NCBI RefSeq assembly: GCF_002291425.1
Contig: NZ_CP014136.1
Coordinates: 3,906,001 to 3,970,000, forward strand
Origin: Gibbsiella quercinecans
GTDB lineage: Bacteria > Pseudomonadota > Gammaproteobacteria > Enterobacterales > Enterobacteriaceae
DNA length: 64,000 nucleotides
Direction: 5' to 3'
Numbering within the stretch: the stretch's first letter is position 1; every line of letters starts with the position of its first letter. Below, one piece after another: positions 20,312 to 31,295 of the stretch. The notes beneath the pieces are model-generated. The model made no database searches, was not told the origin of the DNA, and worked only from the letters and a program-made list of their open reading frames with translations. A program made the position numbers and the translations under genes.

Positions 20312-21508
20312 ATGTTAGAACCCATCGCATCTGAGCATATCGTGTCTGAAAACAATTCGCTGACAAATCAAACCGTTAAAACGGAAAAACCGGCTGCGGC
20401 CAAAATTAACCTGCTGGATTTAAACCGTCAGCAAATGCGCGAGTTTTTCGCTGAAATGGGCGAAAAACCTTTCCGCGCCGATCAGGTCATGAAATGGATC
20501 TATCATTACTGCTGCGATGATTTCGAGCAGATGACCGATATCAACAAAGTTTTGCGGCAAAGACTGCAGAGCATCGCCGAGATCCGCGCGCCTGAAGTGG
20601 CCGAAGAGCAACGCTCTGCCGACGGCACCATCAAATGGGCGATCAAAGTCGGCGATCAACAGGTTGAAACCGTCTATATCCCCGAAGCGGATCGTGCGAC
20701 GCTGTGCGTCTCTTCCCAGGTAGGCTGTGCGCTGGAATGCCGTTTTTGCTCCACGGCGCAGCAGGGTTTTAACCGCAACCTGCGGGTTTCTGAGATTATC
20801 GGCCAGGTGTGGCGCGCGGCGAAAATCATTGGCGCCCAGAGGGTAACCGGCCAGCGCCCGATCACCAACGTGGTGATGATGGGAATGGGCGAGCCGCTGC
20901 TCAACCTGACGAACGTGGTGCCGGCGATGGAAATCATGCTTGATGATTTCGGCTTTGGCCTGTCTAAACGCCGCGTAACGCTGTCGACTTCCGGTGTGGT
21001 GCCGGCGTTGGACAAGCTCGGCGATATGATCGATGTCGCGCTGGCGATTTCGCTGCATGCGCCAAATGATACGATCCGCGATGAGATCGTGCCGATCAAC
21101 CGAAAATACAATATCGACACCTTCCTCTCCGCGGTGCGCCGCTATCTGGCGAAATCCAATGCCAACCAAGGGCGTGTGACGGTGGAGTATGTGATGCTGG
21201 ATCACGTTAACGACAGCACCGACGACGCGCACCAATTGGCGGAGGTCTTGAAAGATACGCCGTGCAAGATCAACCTGATCCCATGGAACCCGTTCCCGGG
21301 CGCACCGTATGGCCGCAGCTCCAACAGCCGCGTGGACCGCTTCTCCAAGGTATTGATGGAATACGGCTTTACGACTATTGTTCGTAAAACCCGTGGTGAC
21401 GATATCGATGCCGCCTGTGGGCAATTGGCCGGTGAAGTGATCGACCGCACCAAACGCACGCTGAAAAAGAAAATGGCCGGGGAACCTATCAACGTCCGGG
21501 CGGTCTGA
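20312..21508 (+). CDS. rlmN: 23S rRNA/tRNA A2 methyltransferase RlmN
   Basis: 398-residue radical-SAM enzyme that methylates C2 of A2503 in 23S rRNA and A37 of some tRNAs. The [4Fe-4S] ligands are C139, C143, C146 (CALECRFC). The conserved C-terminal cysteine is in DIDAACGQL. It precedes pilW and rodZ, the conserved enterobacterial order. A few residues before the family core ([10 protein letters not shown]) make the N-terminus slightly longer than E. coli; a start inside is possible. Confidence 0.95.
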   Translation: MLEPIASEHIVSENNSLTNQTVKTEKPAAAKINLLDLNRQQMREFFAEMGEKPFRADQVMKWIYHYCCDDFEQMTDINKVLRQRLQSIAEIRAPEVAEEQRSADGTIKWAIKVGDQQVETVYIPEADRATLCVSSQVGCALECRFCSTAQQGFNRNLRVSEIIGQVWRAAKIIGAQRVTGQRPITNVVMMGMGEPLLNLTNVVPAMEIMLDDFGFGLSKRRVTLSTSGVVPALDKLGDMIDVALAISLHAPNDTIRDEIVPINRKYNIDTFLSAVRRYLAKSNANQGRVTVEYVMLDHVNDSTDDAHQLAEVLKDTPCKINLIPWNPFPGAPYGRSSNSRVDRFSKVLMEYGFTTIVRKTRGDDIDAACGQLAGEVIDRTKRTLKKKMAGEPINVRAV

Positions 21509-21594
21509 ACGGTGTAGTGTGATTTTATGTTATCTAACAGTCTGTTATGTGAACAATGCGTCCATAGCTAAATCAGATAAGGAATGAGCACGGC

Positions 21595-22344
21595 ATGAAG
21601 CTGAGACTGTGGGGTGTGGTGTTAGCGGCTGGCCTGTTGGCCGGTTGTTCAAGTTCGGGGCCAGAAAGCGCGAGCCAGCAAAACGGCTCGGCGGAAACGC
21701 GTTTGCAACTGGGCCTGGCCTATTTGAACCAGGGGGATCTGGCTGCGGCCAAGCCCAACCTGGAAAAGGCGCTAAACGCGGCCCCACAGGATTACCGTAC
21801 CCAGTTGGGTATGGCGCTTTATTATCAGCGGGTGCAGGATAACGCCGCCGCCCAGCAGCGTTACCAGCAGGCGCGCAAACTTGCACCAAACAACGGCGCC
21901 GTGCTGAATAATTACGGTGCGTTTCTTTGCAGTTTAGGGCAGTATGTAGCGGCACAGCAGCAGTTTAGCGCCGCAGCGCTGGCTACAGATTACGGCCAGG
22001 TGGCTGACAGCCAGGAAAATGCAGGTTATTGTTTCTTAAAGGCTGGGCAGTTTGACGAAGCGCGCACGCTATTAACCCGCGCGTTGAAGGCCGATCCTGA
22101 CAAAGGTGCGCCGTTGCTGGCGGAAGCCGAAAAACAATTTGGAGAAGGGAAGCGCGCGCAGTCGCAACTTTTATTGAATGTTTATCAGCATGTTCTGCCG
22201 GCCAGCGCCAGCAGCTTATGGTTACAGATTCGTTTCGCCGCGTTAGCCGGCCGCCAGGACAGCGTTCAACGCTATGGCAGGCAGCTTGCGCGAAGTTTTC
22301 CACAATCCAAACAGTACCAGCAGTTCTTAGCTAATGAATACTGA
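21595..22344 (+). CDS. pilW: PilW/PilF-type TPR lipoprotein
   Basis: Lipoprotein with lipobox LLAGC (C18) and Ser at +2, so it probably goes to the outer membrane. Residues about 35-200 form TPR repeats ([44 protein letters not shown]). The family helps type IV pilus secretin assembly in other bacteria; in enterics without a full pilus the role is unclear. 249 residues. The end overlaps rodZ by 11 bp. Confidence 0.85.
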   Translation: MKLRLWGVVLAAGLLAGCSSSGPESASQQNGSAETRLQLGLAYLNQGDLAAAKPNLEKALNAAPQDYRTQLGMALYYQRVQDNAAAQQRYQQARKLAPNNGAVLNNYGAFLCSLGQYVAAQQQFSAAALATDYGQVADSQENAGYCFLKAGQFDEARTLLTRALKADPDKGAPLLAEAEKQFGEGKRAQSQLLLNVYQHVLPASASSLWLQIRFAALAGRQDSVQRYGRQLARSFPQSKQYQQFLANEY

Positions 22345-23287
22345 AGCTTCCCAAGATAAAGCCGTATCGATGACGACAGGCGAGCGCCTGCGTCAAGCCC
22401 GTGAGCAACTCGGGATGAGCCAACAGGTGGTTGCAGAACGCCTGTGCCTAAAAATGTCCACCGTTCGTGATATTGAAGAAGACAATATTTCCGCCGATCT
22501 TGCCTCAACCTTTGTGCGTGGCTACATCCGTTCCTATGCCAAGCTGGTGCACGTGCCGGAAGAAGAACTGTTGCCGATGTTGGCCAAGCAGGCGCCGCTT
22601 AAAGCAGCAAAAGTGGCGCCCATGCAGAGTTTTTCTTTGGGCAAGCGCCGCAAAAAACGCGATGGCTGGTTGATGAGTTTCACCTGGCTGATTGGGTTTG
22701 TCGTGGTGGGGTTGACCGGCGCCTGGTGGTGGCAAAACCATAAGGCGCAGCAGGACGAAATCGCCACGATGGCGGTGCAATCCTCGGCGCAGCTTTCACA
22801 GGGGGAAGGGCAGTCGGTTCCGTTGAACGATGACAATGCGGATACCAGCACGCCGGCTGCCGATAACGGCAGCAGCAATGTGCAACCGTCTGCGCCGGAC
22901 AACGGCGCAGCGCAAGCACCGGCGGCACCGGCTCAACAGCCAGCTGTGGTTGCCCCCAGCCAGGCAACGATCCCTGCGCCTGCCGCCCCCGCAGCCCCAG
23001 AACTGGCAGCACCCGTTGCCGAGAGCGGCGCCGCTGCCGATCTGAACGCATTGGTGATGGATTTCAGTGCCGATTGCTGGCTGCAGGTGAGTGACGCCAG
23101 TGGTAAAACGCTGTTCAGCGGCATCCAGAAAAGCGGTGGCAAACTGAGCCTGAATGGCACCGCGCCCTATAAGCTGACCATTGGCGCCCCGGCGGCAGTA
23201 CAAATTCAGTATCAAGGTAAACCGGTGGATCTGAGCCGGTTTATTAAGTCAAACCGTGTTGCCCGCCTGACCGTAGCCGCGCAATAA
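22334..23287 (+). CDS. rodZ: Cytoskeleton protein RodZ
   Basis: 317 residues. A cytoplasmic helix-turn-helix (about 13-75) binds MreB, then a basic patch (GKRRKKRDG), one membrane helix (about 116-136), a long Ala/Pro-rich periplasmic linker (about 150-235) and a C-terminal DUF4115 beta domain. It links MreB to the elongasome and sets rod shape. It overlaps pilW and is followed 46 bp later by ispG. Confidence 0.95.
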   Translation: MNTEASQDKAVSMTTGERLRQAREQLGMSQQVVAERLCLKMSTVRDIEEDNISADLASTFVRGYIRSYAKLVHVPEEELLPMLAKQAPLKAAKVAPMQSFSLGKRRKKRDGWLMSFTWLIGFVVVGLTGAWWWQNHKAQQDEIATMAVQSSAQLSQGEGQSVPLNDDNADTSTPAADNGSSNVQPSAPDNGAAQAPAAPAQQPAVVAPSQATIPAPAAPAAPELAAPVAESGAAADLNALVMDFSADCWLQVSDASGKTLFSGIQKSGGKLSLNGTAPYKLTIGAPAAVQIQYQGKPVDLSRFIKSNRVARLTVAAQ

Positions 23288-23333
23288 GTGCGCGGTTGCT
23301 TTTGCTTGTCAGAGCGGCAATGGAGAGTAAGTA

Positions 23334-24458
23334 ATGCATAACCAAGCACCCATTAACCGCCGCAAATCAACACGTATTTACGTCGGCAAGGTGCCTATCG
23401 GCGATGGCGCCCCCATCGCCGTACAATCAATGACCAACACCCGCACTACCGACGTTGAAGCGACGGTAAACCAGATCAAGGCGCTTGAGCGTGTGGGTGT
23501 TGATATTGTCCGCGTTTCCGTGCCCACCATGGATGCCGCCGAGGCGTTCAAACTGATCAAACAGCAGGTCGACGTGCCGCTGGTTGCCGATATCCACTTT
23601 GATTACCGTATTGCTCTGCAGGTTGCCGAGTATGGGGTTGATTGCCTGCGCATCAACCCGGGTAATATCGGTAACGAATCCCGTATCCGTTCGGTGGTGG
23701 ATTGCGCGCGTGACAAAAATATTCCTATCCGTATCGGCGTTAACGGTGGTTCGCTGGAAAAGGATCTGCAGGAAAAATACGGTGAGCCAACGCCGGAAGC
23801 CTTGCTGGAATCGGCAATGCGCCATGTGGATATCCTGGATCGGCTGAACTTCGATCAGTTCAAGGTCAGCGTTAAGGCTTCGGACGTGTTCCTGGCGGTG
23901 CAATCCTATCGCCTGCTGGCCGCGCGGATCGATCAACCGTTGCACCTCGGTATTACCGAAGCCGGCGGCGCGCGCAGCGGCGCGGTCAAATCGGCGATTG
24001 GCTTGGGGCTGTTGTTGTCGGAAGGCATCGGTGACACACTGCGTATCTCGCTGGCGGCGAACCCGGTAGAAGAAGTGAAAGTGGGGTTTGATATCCTCAA
24101 GTCACTGCGTATTCGGGCGCGCGGCATCAACTTCATTGCCTGCCCAACCTGTTCGCGCCAGGAGTTTGACGTGATCGGCACGGTCAACGCGCTGGAGCAG
24201 CGCCTGGAAGACATTATCACGCCAATGGATATCTCCATCATTGGCTGCGTGGTCAACGGGCCGGGCGAAGCGCTGGTTTCCACCATGGGGGTGACCGGCG
24301 GCCATAAAAAAAGCGGCTTCTACGAAGACGGTGTGCGGCAGAAAGAGCGTTTTGATAACGAAGCGATGATCGATCAGTTGGAAGCGAAAATCCGCGCCAA
24401 GGCTTCGATGCTGGATGAGAAAAACCGCATTATCACCGTCAATCTGATGGAAAAATAA
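23334..24458 (+). CDS. ispG: (E)-4-hydroxy-3-methylbut-2-enyl-diphosphate synthase
   Basis: IspG (GcpE), 374 residues, carries out the penultimate step of the MEP isoprenoid pathway. The [4Fe-4S] ligands C270, C273 (CPTCSRQ) and C305 (GCVVNGPG) are present, so it depends on the Fe-S machinery encoded upstream. The N-terminal TIM-barrel region is intact. Confidence 0.97.
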   Translation: MHNQAPINRRKSTRIYVGKVPIGDGAPIAVQSMTNTRTTDVEATVNQIKALERVGVDIVRVSVPTMDAAEAFKLIKQQVDVPLVADIHFDYRIALQVAEYGVDCLRINPGNIGNESRIRSVVDCARDKNIPIRIGVNGGSLEKDLQEKYGEPTPEALLESAMRHVDILDRLNFDQFKVSVKASDVFLAVQSYRLLAARIDQPLHLGITEAGGARSGAVKSAIGLGLLLSEGIGDTLRISLAANPVEEVKVGFDILKSLRIRARGINFIACPTCSRQEFDVIGTVNALEQRLEDIITPMDISIIGCVVNGPGEALVSTMGVTGGHKKSGFYEDGVRQKERFDNEAMIDQLEAKIRAKASMLDEKNRIITVNLMEK

Positions 24459-24475
24459 GCACGAATTACCGATCG

Positions 24476-24499
24476 GCGGGCGTTAGCGCCCGCTTGTTT
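24476..24499 (+). terminator. Terminator after ispG
   Basis: GCGGGCG (24476-24482) pairs with CGCCCGC (24487-24493) around a TTAG loop, followed by TTGTTT. Confidence 0.65.
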
Positions 24500-24567
24500 G
24501 ATAGGCCCGAGGGGCCAGGCAGGGTTCGCTAATCGCCATCACGCTTCGGTTCAGGCCGGGGCGATGA

Positions 24568-24597
24568 TTGAACACCGGCCGGCAAAGTCCCTATAAT
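24568..24597 (+). promoter_or_regulatory. hisS promoter
   Basis: TTGAAC (24568-24573), an 18-bp spacer and TATAAT (24592-24597) form a good sigma-70 promoter 37 bp before the hisS GTG start. Confidence 0.7.
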
Positions 24598-24634
24598 CGG
24601 GTTCATTTTTATCTAAAACGGACAGAGAATTCAC

Positions 24635-25909
24635 GTGGCAAAGAATATTCAAGCCATCCGCGGCATGAACGATTACCTGCCGGCAGACACGGCATTATGG
24701 CAGCGTATTGAAGGCACCCTGAAACAGGTGCTTGGCAGCTATGGTTACAGCGAAATACGGTTGCCGATTGTAGAGCAGACCCCTTTGTTTAAACGCGCCA
24801 TCGGTGAAGTGACCGACGTCGTCGAAAAAGAGATGTACACCTTCGACGATCGCAACGGCGAAAGCCTGACGCTGCGCCCTGAAGGGACGGCGGGCTGCGT
24901 ACGCGCCGGCATTGAACATGGTCTGCTGTACAATCAGGAACAACGTCTGTGGTATATCGGCCCGATGTTCCGCTACGAGCGCCCGCAGAAAGGCCGCTAC
25001 CGCCAGTTCCATCAGTTGGGTGCCGAAGTCTTCGGCTTGCAGGGCCCGGATGTCGACGCCGAGCTGATCCTGCTCACTGCGCGCTGGTGGAAGGCGCTTG
25101 GCATTGCCGAACACGTAAGCCTGGAGCTGAACTCCATCGGTTCGCTGGAGGCGCGCGCCCATTACCGTGATGCGTTGGTGGCCTTCCTGGAACAGCACAT
25201 TGACGTGCTGGACGAAGACTGCAAACGCCGCATGTACAGCAACCCGTTGCGGGTGCTGGATTCCAAGAACCCGGATGTGCAGGCGCTGCTGAACGGTGCG
25301 CCGCGCCTGTCGGAATACCTGGATGAAGAATCCCGTGAGCATTTTAACGGCCTGTGTGAACTTTTATCGCAAGCCGGTATCCCATATACCATTAATGAGC
25401 GCCTGGTGCGCGGCCTGGACTACTACAACCGCACGGTCTTCGAGTGGGTGACGTCCAGCCTGGGGGCTCAGGGCACGGTATGCGCCGGCGGCCGTTACGA
25501 CGGCCTGGTGGAACAACTGGGCGGGCGCGCAACCCCGGCGGTGGGTTTTGCCATGGGGCTGGAGCGCCTGGTGTTGCTGGTGCAGGCCGTTAATCCGGAC
25601 TTCAAAGCGCCGGCTACCGTGGATGTGTATGTGATTTCTTCCGGCGCAGGCACGCAGAGTGCGGCGATGGCGCTGGCGGAAACCGTGCGTGATGCGGCTC
25701 CGCAGTTGAAAGTGATGACGAACTACGGCGGCGGCAATTTCAAGAAACAGATGAGCCGCGCAGACAAATGGGGCGCTCGTGCCGCCCTGATCTTGGGCGA
25801 GAACGAAGTGGCAGCCCAGCAGGTAGTGGTAAAAGACCTGCGCAGCGGTGAACAAGAAACGCTGGCGCAAAGCGAAGTCGCAGCGCGCCTGGCTTCGATG
25901 TTAGGTTGA
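24635..25909 (+). CDS. hisS: Histidyl-tRNA synthetase
   Basis: 424-residue class II aminoacyl-tRNA synthetase, GTG start ([16 protein letters not shown]). It shows motif 2 ([16 protein letters not shown]), the histidine signature [15 protein letters not shown] and motif 3 (GFAMGLERL). The C-terminal anticodon-binding domain is present. It charges tRNA-His. Followed 13 bp later by yfgM. Confidence 0.97.
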   Translation: MAKNIQAIRGMNDYLPADTALWQRIEGTLKQVLGSYGYSEIRLPIVEQTPLFKRAIGEVTDVVEKEMYTFDDRNGESLTLRPEGTAGCVRAGIEHGLLYNQEQRLWYIGPMFRYERPQKGRYRQFHQLGAEVFGLQGPDVDAELILLTARWWKALGIAEHVSLELNSIGSLEARAHYRDALVAFLEQHIDVLDEDCKRRMYSNPLRVLDSKNPDVQALLNGAPRLSEYLDEESREHFNGLCELLSQAGIPYTINERLVRGLDYYNRTVFEWVTSSLGAQGTVCAGGRYDGLVEQLGGRATPAVGFAMGLERLVLLVQAVNPDFKAPATVDVYVISSGAGTQSAAMALAETVRDAAPQLKVMTNYGGGNFKKQMSRADKWGARAALILGENEVAAQQVVVKDLRSGEQETLAQSEVAARLASMLG

Positions 25910-25922
25910 GGAGAAGGACACC

Positions 25923-26543
25923 GTGGAAGTCTATACCACAGAAAACGAACAACTCGACACCGTGCGCCGCTTCTTTGCCGAAAACGGCAAGGCGCTGGCG
26001 GTGGGTGTGGTACTCGGTATTGGTGCCCTGGTCGGCTGGCGCTACTGGCAGAACCACCAAAGCACCGGCATGATGGAAGCGTCGCAGTCCTACCAGCAGG
26101 TGAGTGAATCACTGGCCGGCGGGAAGGCGGAAGGCGTTGCCGCGGCGGAGAAATTCATCCAGGCTAACGGCAACAGCTATGGTGTGCTTGCCGCGCTGGA
26201 GCTGGCGAAGCACTTCGTTGGGCAAAATGATTTTGCCAAGGCGGAGCAGCAACTGCTGTTGGCGCTGGGGCAGGCGAAAGAGCCCAACCTGCAGGCAATG
26301 ATTAGTCTGCGTCTGGCCAGTGTGCAACTGCAGGAAAAGAAATTGGATGACGCATTGAAAACGCTTGATGGCGTTAAAGGCGAAGGCTGGGTTGCGATGC
26401 AGCAAGATGTGCGCGGTGATATTTTGCTGGCGAAAAATGATGCCAAAGGGGCGCGTGAAGCCTATCAAAAGGGCGTTAGCTCCAACGCCTCTCCGGCGCT
26501 GCAGGTTCTGCTGCGCATGAAATTGAATAATTTGGCCAGCTAA
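25923..26543 (+). CDS. yfgM: YfgM ancillary SecYEG/periplasmic chaperone protein
   Basis: 206 residues from a GTG start (MEVYTTENEQLDTVRRFF). One membrane helix (about 23-41) follows a short cytoplasmic N-terminus; the rest is a TPR-like periplasmic domain. In E. coli YfgM associates with PpiD at the SecYEG translocon and influences RcsB stability. It lies between hisS and bamB. Confidence 0.93.
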   Translation: MEVYTTENEQLDTVRRFFAENGKALAVGVVLGIGALVGWRYWQNHQSTGMMEASQSYQQVSESLAGGKAEGVAAAEKFIQANGNSYGVLAALELAKHFVGQNDFAKAEQQLLLALGQAKEPNLQAMISLRLASVQLQEKKLDDALKTLDGVKGEGWVAMQQDVRGDILLAKNDAKGAREAYQKGVSSNASPALQVLLRMKLNNLAS

Positions 26544-26554
26544 GGGGAATTCCC

Positions 26555-27736
26555 ATGCAATTGCGTAAAACACTCTTGGTTGGGCTAATGTCCGTTGCCT
26601 TGCTGAGTGGCTGCTCGCTGTTCAACAGCGAAGAAGACGTGGTGACGATGTCGCCGTTGCCGAAGGTTGAGAATCAGTTCACGCCGAGCAAGGTATGGAG
26701 CACGTCGGTCGGTGACGGGATTGGCGAATACTATTCGCACCTGCGCCCTGCGTTCCAGGACAACACGATTTATGCTGCCGATCGCCATGGCATCGTGAAA
26801 GCGATCGATGCGGACAGCGGCAATGAAAAATGGAAAGTCGATCTTTCCGAAAAAACCGGCTTCTTCTCCAGCAACCGGCCTGCGCTGCTCTCTGGCGGCC
26901 TGACCGCCGCTGGCGCCCACGTTTACGTCGGCAGTGAGAAAGCGGTGGTATATGCCCTGAATACTGGCGACGGTACCGTAGCCTGGCAGACCAAAGTGGC
27001 CGGCGAAGCGATTTCCCGCCCGGTGGTCAGCGACGGCATGGTGCTGATCCACACCAGCAACGGCCAGTTGCAGGCGCTGAACGAAGCGGACGGCGCGGTG
27101 AAGTGGACGGTGAACCTGGATATGCCTTCACTCTCGCTGCGCGGTGAATCTGCGCCGGCAACGGCGTTCGGTGCGGCGATTGTCGGCGGCGATAACGGCC
27201 GCGTCAGCGCAGTGCTGATGCAGCAGGGCCAGCTGATTTGGCAGCAGCGCATTTCCCAGCCGAGCGGCGCGACCGAAATCGATCGCCTGAACGACGTAGA
27301 CACCACTCCGGTGATTGTTGACGGCGTGGTCTATGCATTGGGTTACAATGGTAACCTGAGCGCGTTGGATCTGCGTTCCGGCCAGATCATGTGGAAACGT
27401 GAGCTGGGTTCGGTGAATGACTTCATCGTTGATGCCGGCCGTATTTACCTGGTCGATCAAAACGACCGCGTGGTGGCGTTGAGCACCGATGGCGGCGTGA
27501 CCGTGTGGACGCAGAGCGAACTGCTGCACCGTAATTTAACCCCGCCGGTGATGTATAATAGCTACCTGGTGGTTGGCGATGCCGAAGGCTACCTGCACTG
27601 GATCAACACCACGGATGGCCGTTTTGTCGCCCAGCAGCAAGTGGACAGCTCCGGCTTCCTGTCGGCTCCGGCCGTGGCCAGCGATAAGCTGATTATCCAG
27701 GCCAAAGGCGGTAAAGTTTACGCCTTCACCCGCTAA
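26555..27736 (+). CDS. bamB: Outer membrane assembly lipoprotein BamB
   Basis: 393 residues with lipobox LLSGC (C20; Ser at +2, outer-membrane sorting). An eight-bladed beta-propeller with PQQ-like repeats (e.g. GTVAWQTKV, GAVKWTVNL, GQIMWKREL) fills the rest. It is a subunit of the BAM complex, helping BamA insert beta-barrel proteins. Eleven bases after yfgM. Confidence 0.97.
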   Translation: MQLRKTLLVGLMSVALLSGCSLFNSEEDVVTMSPLPKVENQFTPSKVWSTSVGDGIGEYYSHLRPAFQDNTIYAADRHGIVKAIDADSGNEKWKVDLSEKTGFFSSNRPALLSGGLTAAGAHVYVGSEKAVVYALNTGDGTVAWQTKVAGEAISRPVVSDGMVLIHTSNGQLQALNEADGAVKWTVNLDMPSLSLRGESAPATAFGAAIVGGDNGRVSAVLMQQGQLIWQQRISQPSGATEIDRLNDVDTTPVIVDGVVYALGYNGNLSALDLRSGQIMWKRELGSVNDFIVDAGRIYLVDQNDRVVALSTDGGVTVWTQSELLHRNLTPPVMYNSYLVVGDAEGYLHWINTTDGRFVAQQQVDSSGFLSAPAVASDKLIIQAKGGKVYAFTR

Positions 27737-27763
27737 CCGCGCACGCCCGCTGGTTGGTTTTGC

Positions 27764-27802
27764 AACGGCTCCTGAAGCATCAGGGGCCGTTTCGTATTTT
27801 TA
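27764..27802 (+). terminator. Terminator after bamB
   Basis: AACGGC-T-CCTGA (27764-27775) pairs with TCAGG-G-GCCGTT (27780-27791) around AGCA, followed by a T-rich tract. The der gene then begins a new unit at 27871. Confidence 0.65.
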
Positions 27803-27870
27803 TAGCTGCGTTGCCGATATGAATCCGCTGCGTGGTAACGTATTGATTATTAAGTAATGAGGCTTCAACA

Positions 27871-29361
27871 ATGATACCTGTCGTCGCGCTGGTCGGGCGC
27901 CCGAATGTGGGTAAATCCACTTTGTTTAACCGTTTAACACGCACGCGCGATGCGCTGGTGGCGGATTTCCCCGGGCTAACGCGAGATCGCAAGTATGGTC
28001 GTGCTGAAGTTGAGGGTAATGAATTTATCATTATCGATACCGGCGGTATTGATGGCACCGAAGACGGCGTTGAAACCCGCATGGCGGGCCAATCGCTGAT
28101 GGCCATCGAAGAGGCCGATATCGTGTTGTTTATGGTTGATGCCCGCGCTGGGCTGATGCCGGCCGATAAGGCGATTGCCAAACACCTGCGCAGCCGCCAG
28201 AAGGCGACTTTCCTGGTGGCCAACAAGACGGACGGTATCGATCCGGACATGGCCGCCGCTGATTTTTATTCGCTCGGTCTGGGGGATGTGCATGCTATCG
28301 CCGCATCCCACGGCCGCGGCGTAACGCAGCTTATCGAGCATGTGCTGGTGCCGTTCCTTCCTGCGAAGGAAGAAGAAGTTGAACTGACCGAAGAGGAAGC
28401 CAATGCGGCTTACTGGGCGGAGCAGAGCGGCGAACTGGCCGAAGATGAAGCAGGCGAAACGCCGGAAGATGACTTCAATCCGCAGGATTTGCCAATAAAG
28501 CTGGCTATCGTTGGGCGCCCGAACGTCGGTAAGTCTACACTTACCAACCGCATTCTGGGCGAAGAGCGTGTGGTGGTCTATGACATGCCAGGCACCACGC
28601 GCGACAGCATTTACATCCCGATGGTGCGCGACGAACGTGAATACGTGCTGATCGACACCGCTGGGGTGCGCAAGCGTGGCAAAGTCACCGAAACCGTGGA
28701 AAAATTCTCGGTGATCAAAACGCTGCAGGCGATTGAAGACGCTAACGTGGTGCTGCTGGTGATCGACGCGCGTGAAGGGATTTCCGATCAGGACCTGTCG
28801 CTGTTGGGCTTTATCCTCAATAGTGGGCGCTCACTGGTGATTGCCGTCAACAAATGGGACGGCATGAGCGAAGAAGACCGCGAACACGTCAAGGAAATGC
28901 TGGATCTGCGCCTGGGCTTCGTTGACTTCGCACGCGTGCACTTCATTTCCGCCCTGCACGGCAGCGGTGTTGGTAACCTGTTCGAATCCGTACAGGAAGC
29001 CTACGAGTGCGCCACCCGCCGTGTGAACACCTCCATGCTGACCAAAATCATGAACATGGCGGCTGAAGATCACCAGCCGCCGCTGGTGCGTGGCCGCCGC
29101 GTGAAGCTGAAATACGCGCATGCCGGGGGCTATAACCCGCCGATTGTGGTGATCCACGGCAACCAGGTAACCGATCTGGCCGATTCCTACAAGCGCTATC
29201 TGATGAACTACTTCCGTCGTTCATTGAACGTGATGGGCACCCCCATCCGCATCCAGTTCAAAGAAGGGGAAAACCCGTTTGCCGGCAAGCGCAACACGCT
29301 GACGCCAAATCAACTGCGCAAACGTAAACGCCTGATGAGCCACCTGAAGAAAAGCAAATAA
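27871..29361 (+). CDS. der: Ribosome-assembly GTPase Der (EngA)
   Basis: 496 residues with two tandem GTPase domains, each with GRPNVGKST (about residues 8-16 and 212-220), separated by an acidic linker (about 165-205), and a C-terminal KH-like domain. It acts in late 50S subunit assembly and is essential in E. coli. The upstream region carries a leader of about 60 bp after the bamB terminator. Confidence 0.97.
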   Translation: MIPVVALVGRPNVGKSTLFNRLTRTRDALVADFPGLTRDRKYGRAEVEGNEFIIIDTGGIDGTEDGVETRMAGQSLMAIEEADIVLFMVDARAGLMPADKAIAKHLRSRQKATFLVANKTDGIDPDMAAADFYSLGLGDVHAIAASHGRGVTQLIEHVLVPFLPAKEEEVELTEEEANAAYWAEQSGELAEDEAGETPEDDFNPQDLPIKLAIVGRPNVGKSTLTNRILGEERVVVYDMPGTTRDSIYIPMVRDEREYVLIDTAGVRKRGKVTETVEKFSVIKTLQAIEDANVVLLVIDAREGISDQDLSLLGFILNSGRSLVIAVNKWDGMSEEDREHVKEMLDLRLGFVDFARVHFISALHGSGVGNLFESVQEAYECATRRVNTSMLTKIMNMAAEDHQPPLVRGRRVKLKYAHAGGYNPPIVVIHGNQVTDLADSYKRYLMNYFRRSLNVMGTPIRIQFKEGENPFAGKRNTLTPNQLRKRKRLMSHLKKSK

Positions 29362-29423
29362 TCATGCGTCGCCGCCCGCCCAGTGGCTTAAGCTGCGGGT
29401 GGGCGTGAGAGGCGGGAGGGAAG

Positions 29424-29645
29424 ATGGAAGCGCTTTGCCCACAGTGTGGCCAGCCGATGCGCTGGGTGAATGGTCACTATCATTGCGAGGGCTGCAACAG
29501 CAGCTACCAGCAGTTTGCCCACTGCCCGGACTGCGGCCAGCCGTTACAAGCGCTGAAGGCCTGCGGCGCGGTGGACTATCTGTGCCAGAACGGCCATGGG
29601 TTGATCTCGAAAAAGCGGGTGCTGTTCAGCTATCAACCGCTGTAA
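29424..29645 (+). CDS. yfgJ: Zinc-ribbon protein YfgJ
   Basis: 73 residues with two CxxC pairs (CPQCGQ, CEGC) and a further CPDCG plus C..C near the C-terminus, typical of a double zinc ribbon (YfgJ family). The function is unknown. Start MEALCPQCGQP at 29424 after a GGAGGGAAG ribosome-binding site. Position between der and xseA is conserved. Confidence 0.85.
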   Translation: MEALCPQCGQPMRWVNGHYHCEGCNSSYQQFAHCPDCGQPLQALKACGAVDYLCQNGHGLISKKRVLFSYQPL

Positions 29646-29749
29646 GTATTCACTCCCCGCGTTTTTGCTGCGGCTGAAACGCCGCCTTGCATCGCGCCAC
29701 GCCGCCGGGCGCCATACCCGGACTCCCTGATTAACACTCTAGCCTCGGG

Positions 29750-31126
29750 CTACTTTTCCGCGCGTTTCTTGCGGGGCTTTTTCGCCACCGTGATGGTTTT
29801 CACTTCGCTTTCAACCCAGCCATCCTGCAGGCGCGTGGTCAGCAGTTCGCCAACCTGGGCTTGTTGGGTGGTTTTCAGTAAGGTGCCGGCCGGCGTTTGC
29901 GTCACGCTGTAGCCGCGCGCCAGCGTGGCCAACGGGCTGACGGCCTCTAGCTGGCTGCAGGCTACGCCAAAACGCTGCCGGTAGCCGTTTAGCTGGCGCT
30001 CAAGCGCTTGCTGCAGGCGATATTCCTGTTGCTGCAGGCGCTGCTGGCCGCGATGGATACGCCCCAGCGGCTGCGCCTGGGCCAGCCGATGTTGGGCTCG
30101 CTCGTTGCGGCGGCCGGCGCCGCGCAGTTGCAACTGCATACCATCTTCCAACCGGCGCTGCAGTTTGAGCAGCAGCGTTTGCTGGCGTGCCAGCCGCAGG
30201 TGTGGGTGCTGTTGCTGCAAGCGATGGTTGATACGGGTAAAGTGCTGTTGGCGCTGCACCAGATAGTAGTCCATCGCCATTTCCAGCCTCTGCTGCTGCG
30301 ATTGCAACTGGCGCACCAGCTCAAGCTGGTTGCGGCTGACCAGTTCGGCGGCGGCGGAAGGGGTTGGCGCCCGCAGATCGCCGACAAAATCGGCGATGGT
30401 GACGTCTGTTTCATGGCCGACGGCGCTGACGATCGGGATCTGGCTGGCAAAGATAGCGCGCGCCACCCGCTCATCGTTAAAGCTCCACAGATCCTCCAGC
30501 GAACCGCCGCCGCGCCCAACGATTAGGACATCGCATTCCGCACGGCGGTTGGCGGTGGCTATCGCATTAACGATTTGCATCGGCGCTTCTGCGCCCTGCA
30601 CCGCAGTGGGGTAGATGATGACCGGCAGCGAAGGATCGCGCCGTTGCAATACTTGCAGGATATCGTGCAGTGCCGCGCCGCTGGCGGAGGTGATCACCCC
30701 CACGCATTTCGCCGGGCTGGGCAGCGGTTGCTTCGCCTGCTGGGCGAATAGCCCTTCCGCGGCCAGCTTTTGCTTGAGCTGTTCAAATTGCTGTTGCAAC
30801 AGGCCGTCGCCGGCCGGCTGCATGCTCTCGGCAATCAGCTGATAGTCGCCGCGCGGTTCATACAAGGTGATATTGGCGCGCACCAGCACCTGTTGGCCGT
30901 TTTGCGGGCGGAAGGTGGTGCGGCGGTTGCTGTTGCGAAACATCGCGCAGCGCACCTGGGCGCGGTCGTCTTTCAGCGTGAAATACCAGTGGCCGGAGGC
31001 CGGCTGGGTAAAGTTGGAGATCTCGGCGGAAAGCCAAATCTGCCCCATCTCCATTTCCAACAGTTGACGAACCGTCTGGTTCAGGCGGCTTACGGTAAAA
31101 ATGGGCGGTGAGGTAGGTAGCGACAT
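29750..31126 (-). CDS. xseA: Exodeoxyribonuclease VII large subunit
   Basis: 458 residues from [17 protein letters not shown] (start 31126). The N-terminal OB fold (about 10-105) binds ssDNA; the catalytic domain ([14 protein letters not shown], about 190-205) is followed by a long glutamine/arginine-rich coiled-coil that forms the stalk for many XseB copies. With XseB it degrades ssDNA to oligonucleotides. Divergent from guaB. Confidence 0.96.
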   Translation of the reverse strand: MSLPTSPPIFTVSRLNQTVRQLLEMEMGQIWLSAEISNFTQPASGHWYFTLKDDRAQVRCAMFRNSNRRTTFRPQNGQQVLVRANITLYEPRGDYQLIAESMQPAGDGLLQQQFEQLKQKLAAEGLFAQQAKQPLPSPAKCVGVITSASGAALHDILQVLQRRDPSLPVIIYPTAVQGAEAPMQIVNAIATANRRAECDVLIVGRGGGSLEDLWSFNDERVARAIFASQIPIVSAVGHETDVTIADFVGDLRAPTPSAAAELVSRNQLELVRQLQSQQQRLEMAMDYYLVQRQQHFTRINHRLQQQHPHLRLARQQTLLLKLQRRLEDGMQLQLRGAGRRNERAQHRLAQAQPLGRIHRGQQRLQQQEYRLQQALERQLNGYRQRFGVACSQLEAVSPLATLARGYSVTQTPAGTLLKTTQQAQVGELLTTRLQDGWVESEVKTITVAKKPRKKRAEK

Positions 31127-31218
31127 GTGACCCAGATCAAATTCCAAAACAACGACTTAATTGGTCGATACTACATGGCTGAAACAGGTAATCAAGAGTT
31201 TTTGTAAGAAAGTGCTGG

Positions 31219-31244
31219 AGGCAAGCGATTACGCTCTGTATAAT
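31219..31244 (+). promoter_or_regulatory. guaBA promoter with PurR-like box
   Basis: A perfect -10 TATAAT is at 31239-31244. A sequence close to the PurR consensus (AGGCAAGCGATTACGC, 31219-31234) covers the -35 region, which fits purine repression of guaBA known in enterics. The -35 hexamer itself is weak. Confidence 0.6.
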
Positions 31245-31295
31245 GCCGCGGCAATATTTTATCTTTTCTGCATCCACCTTGGTGAGATATTGCCC

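Noticed and set aside
31161-31295. N-terminal extension of guaB
   Set aside because: Contains the promoter -10 and PurR-like box; the family start is at 31296.
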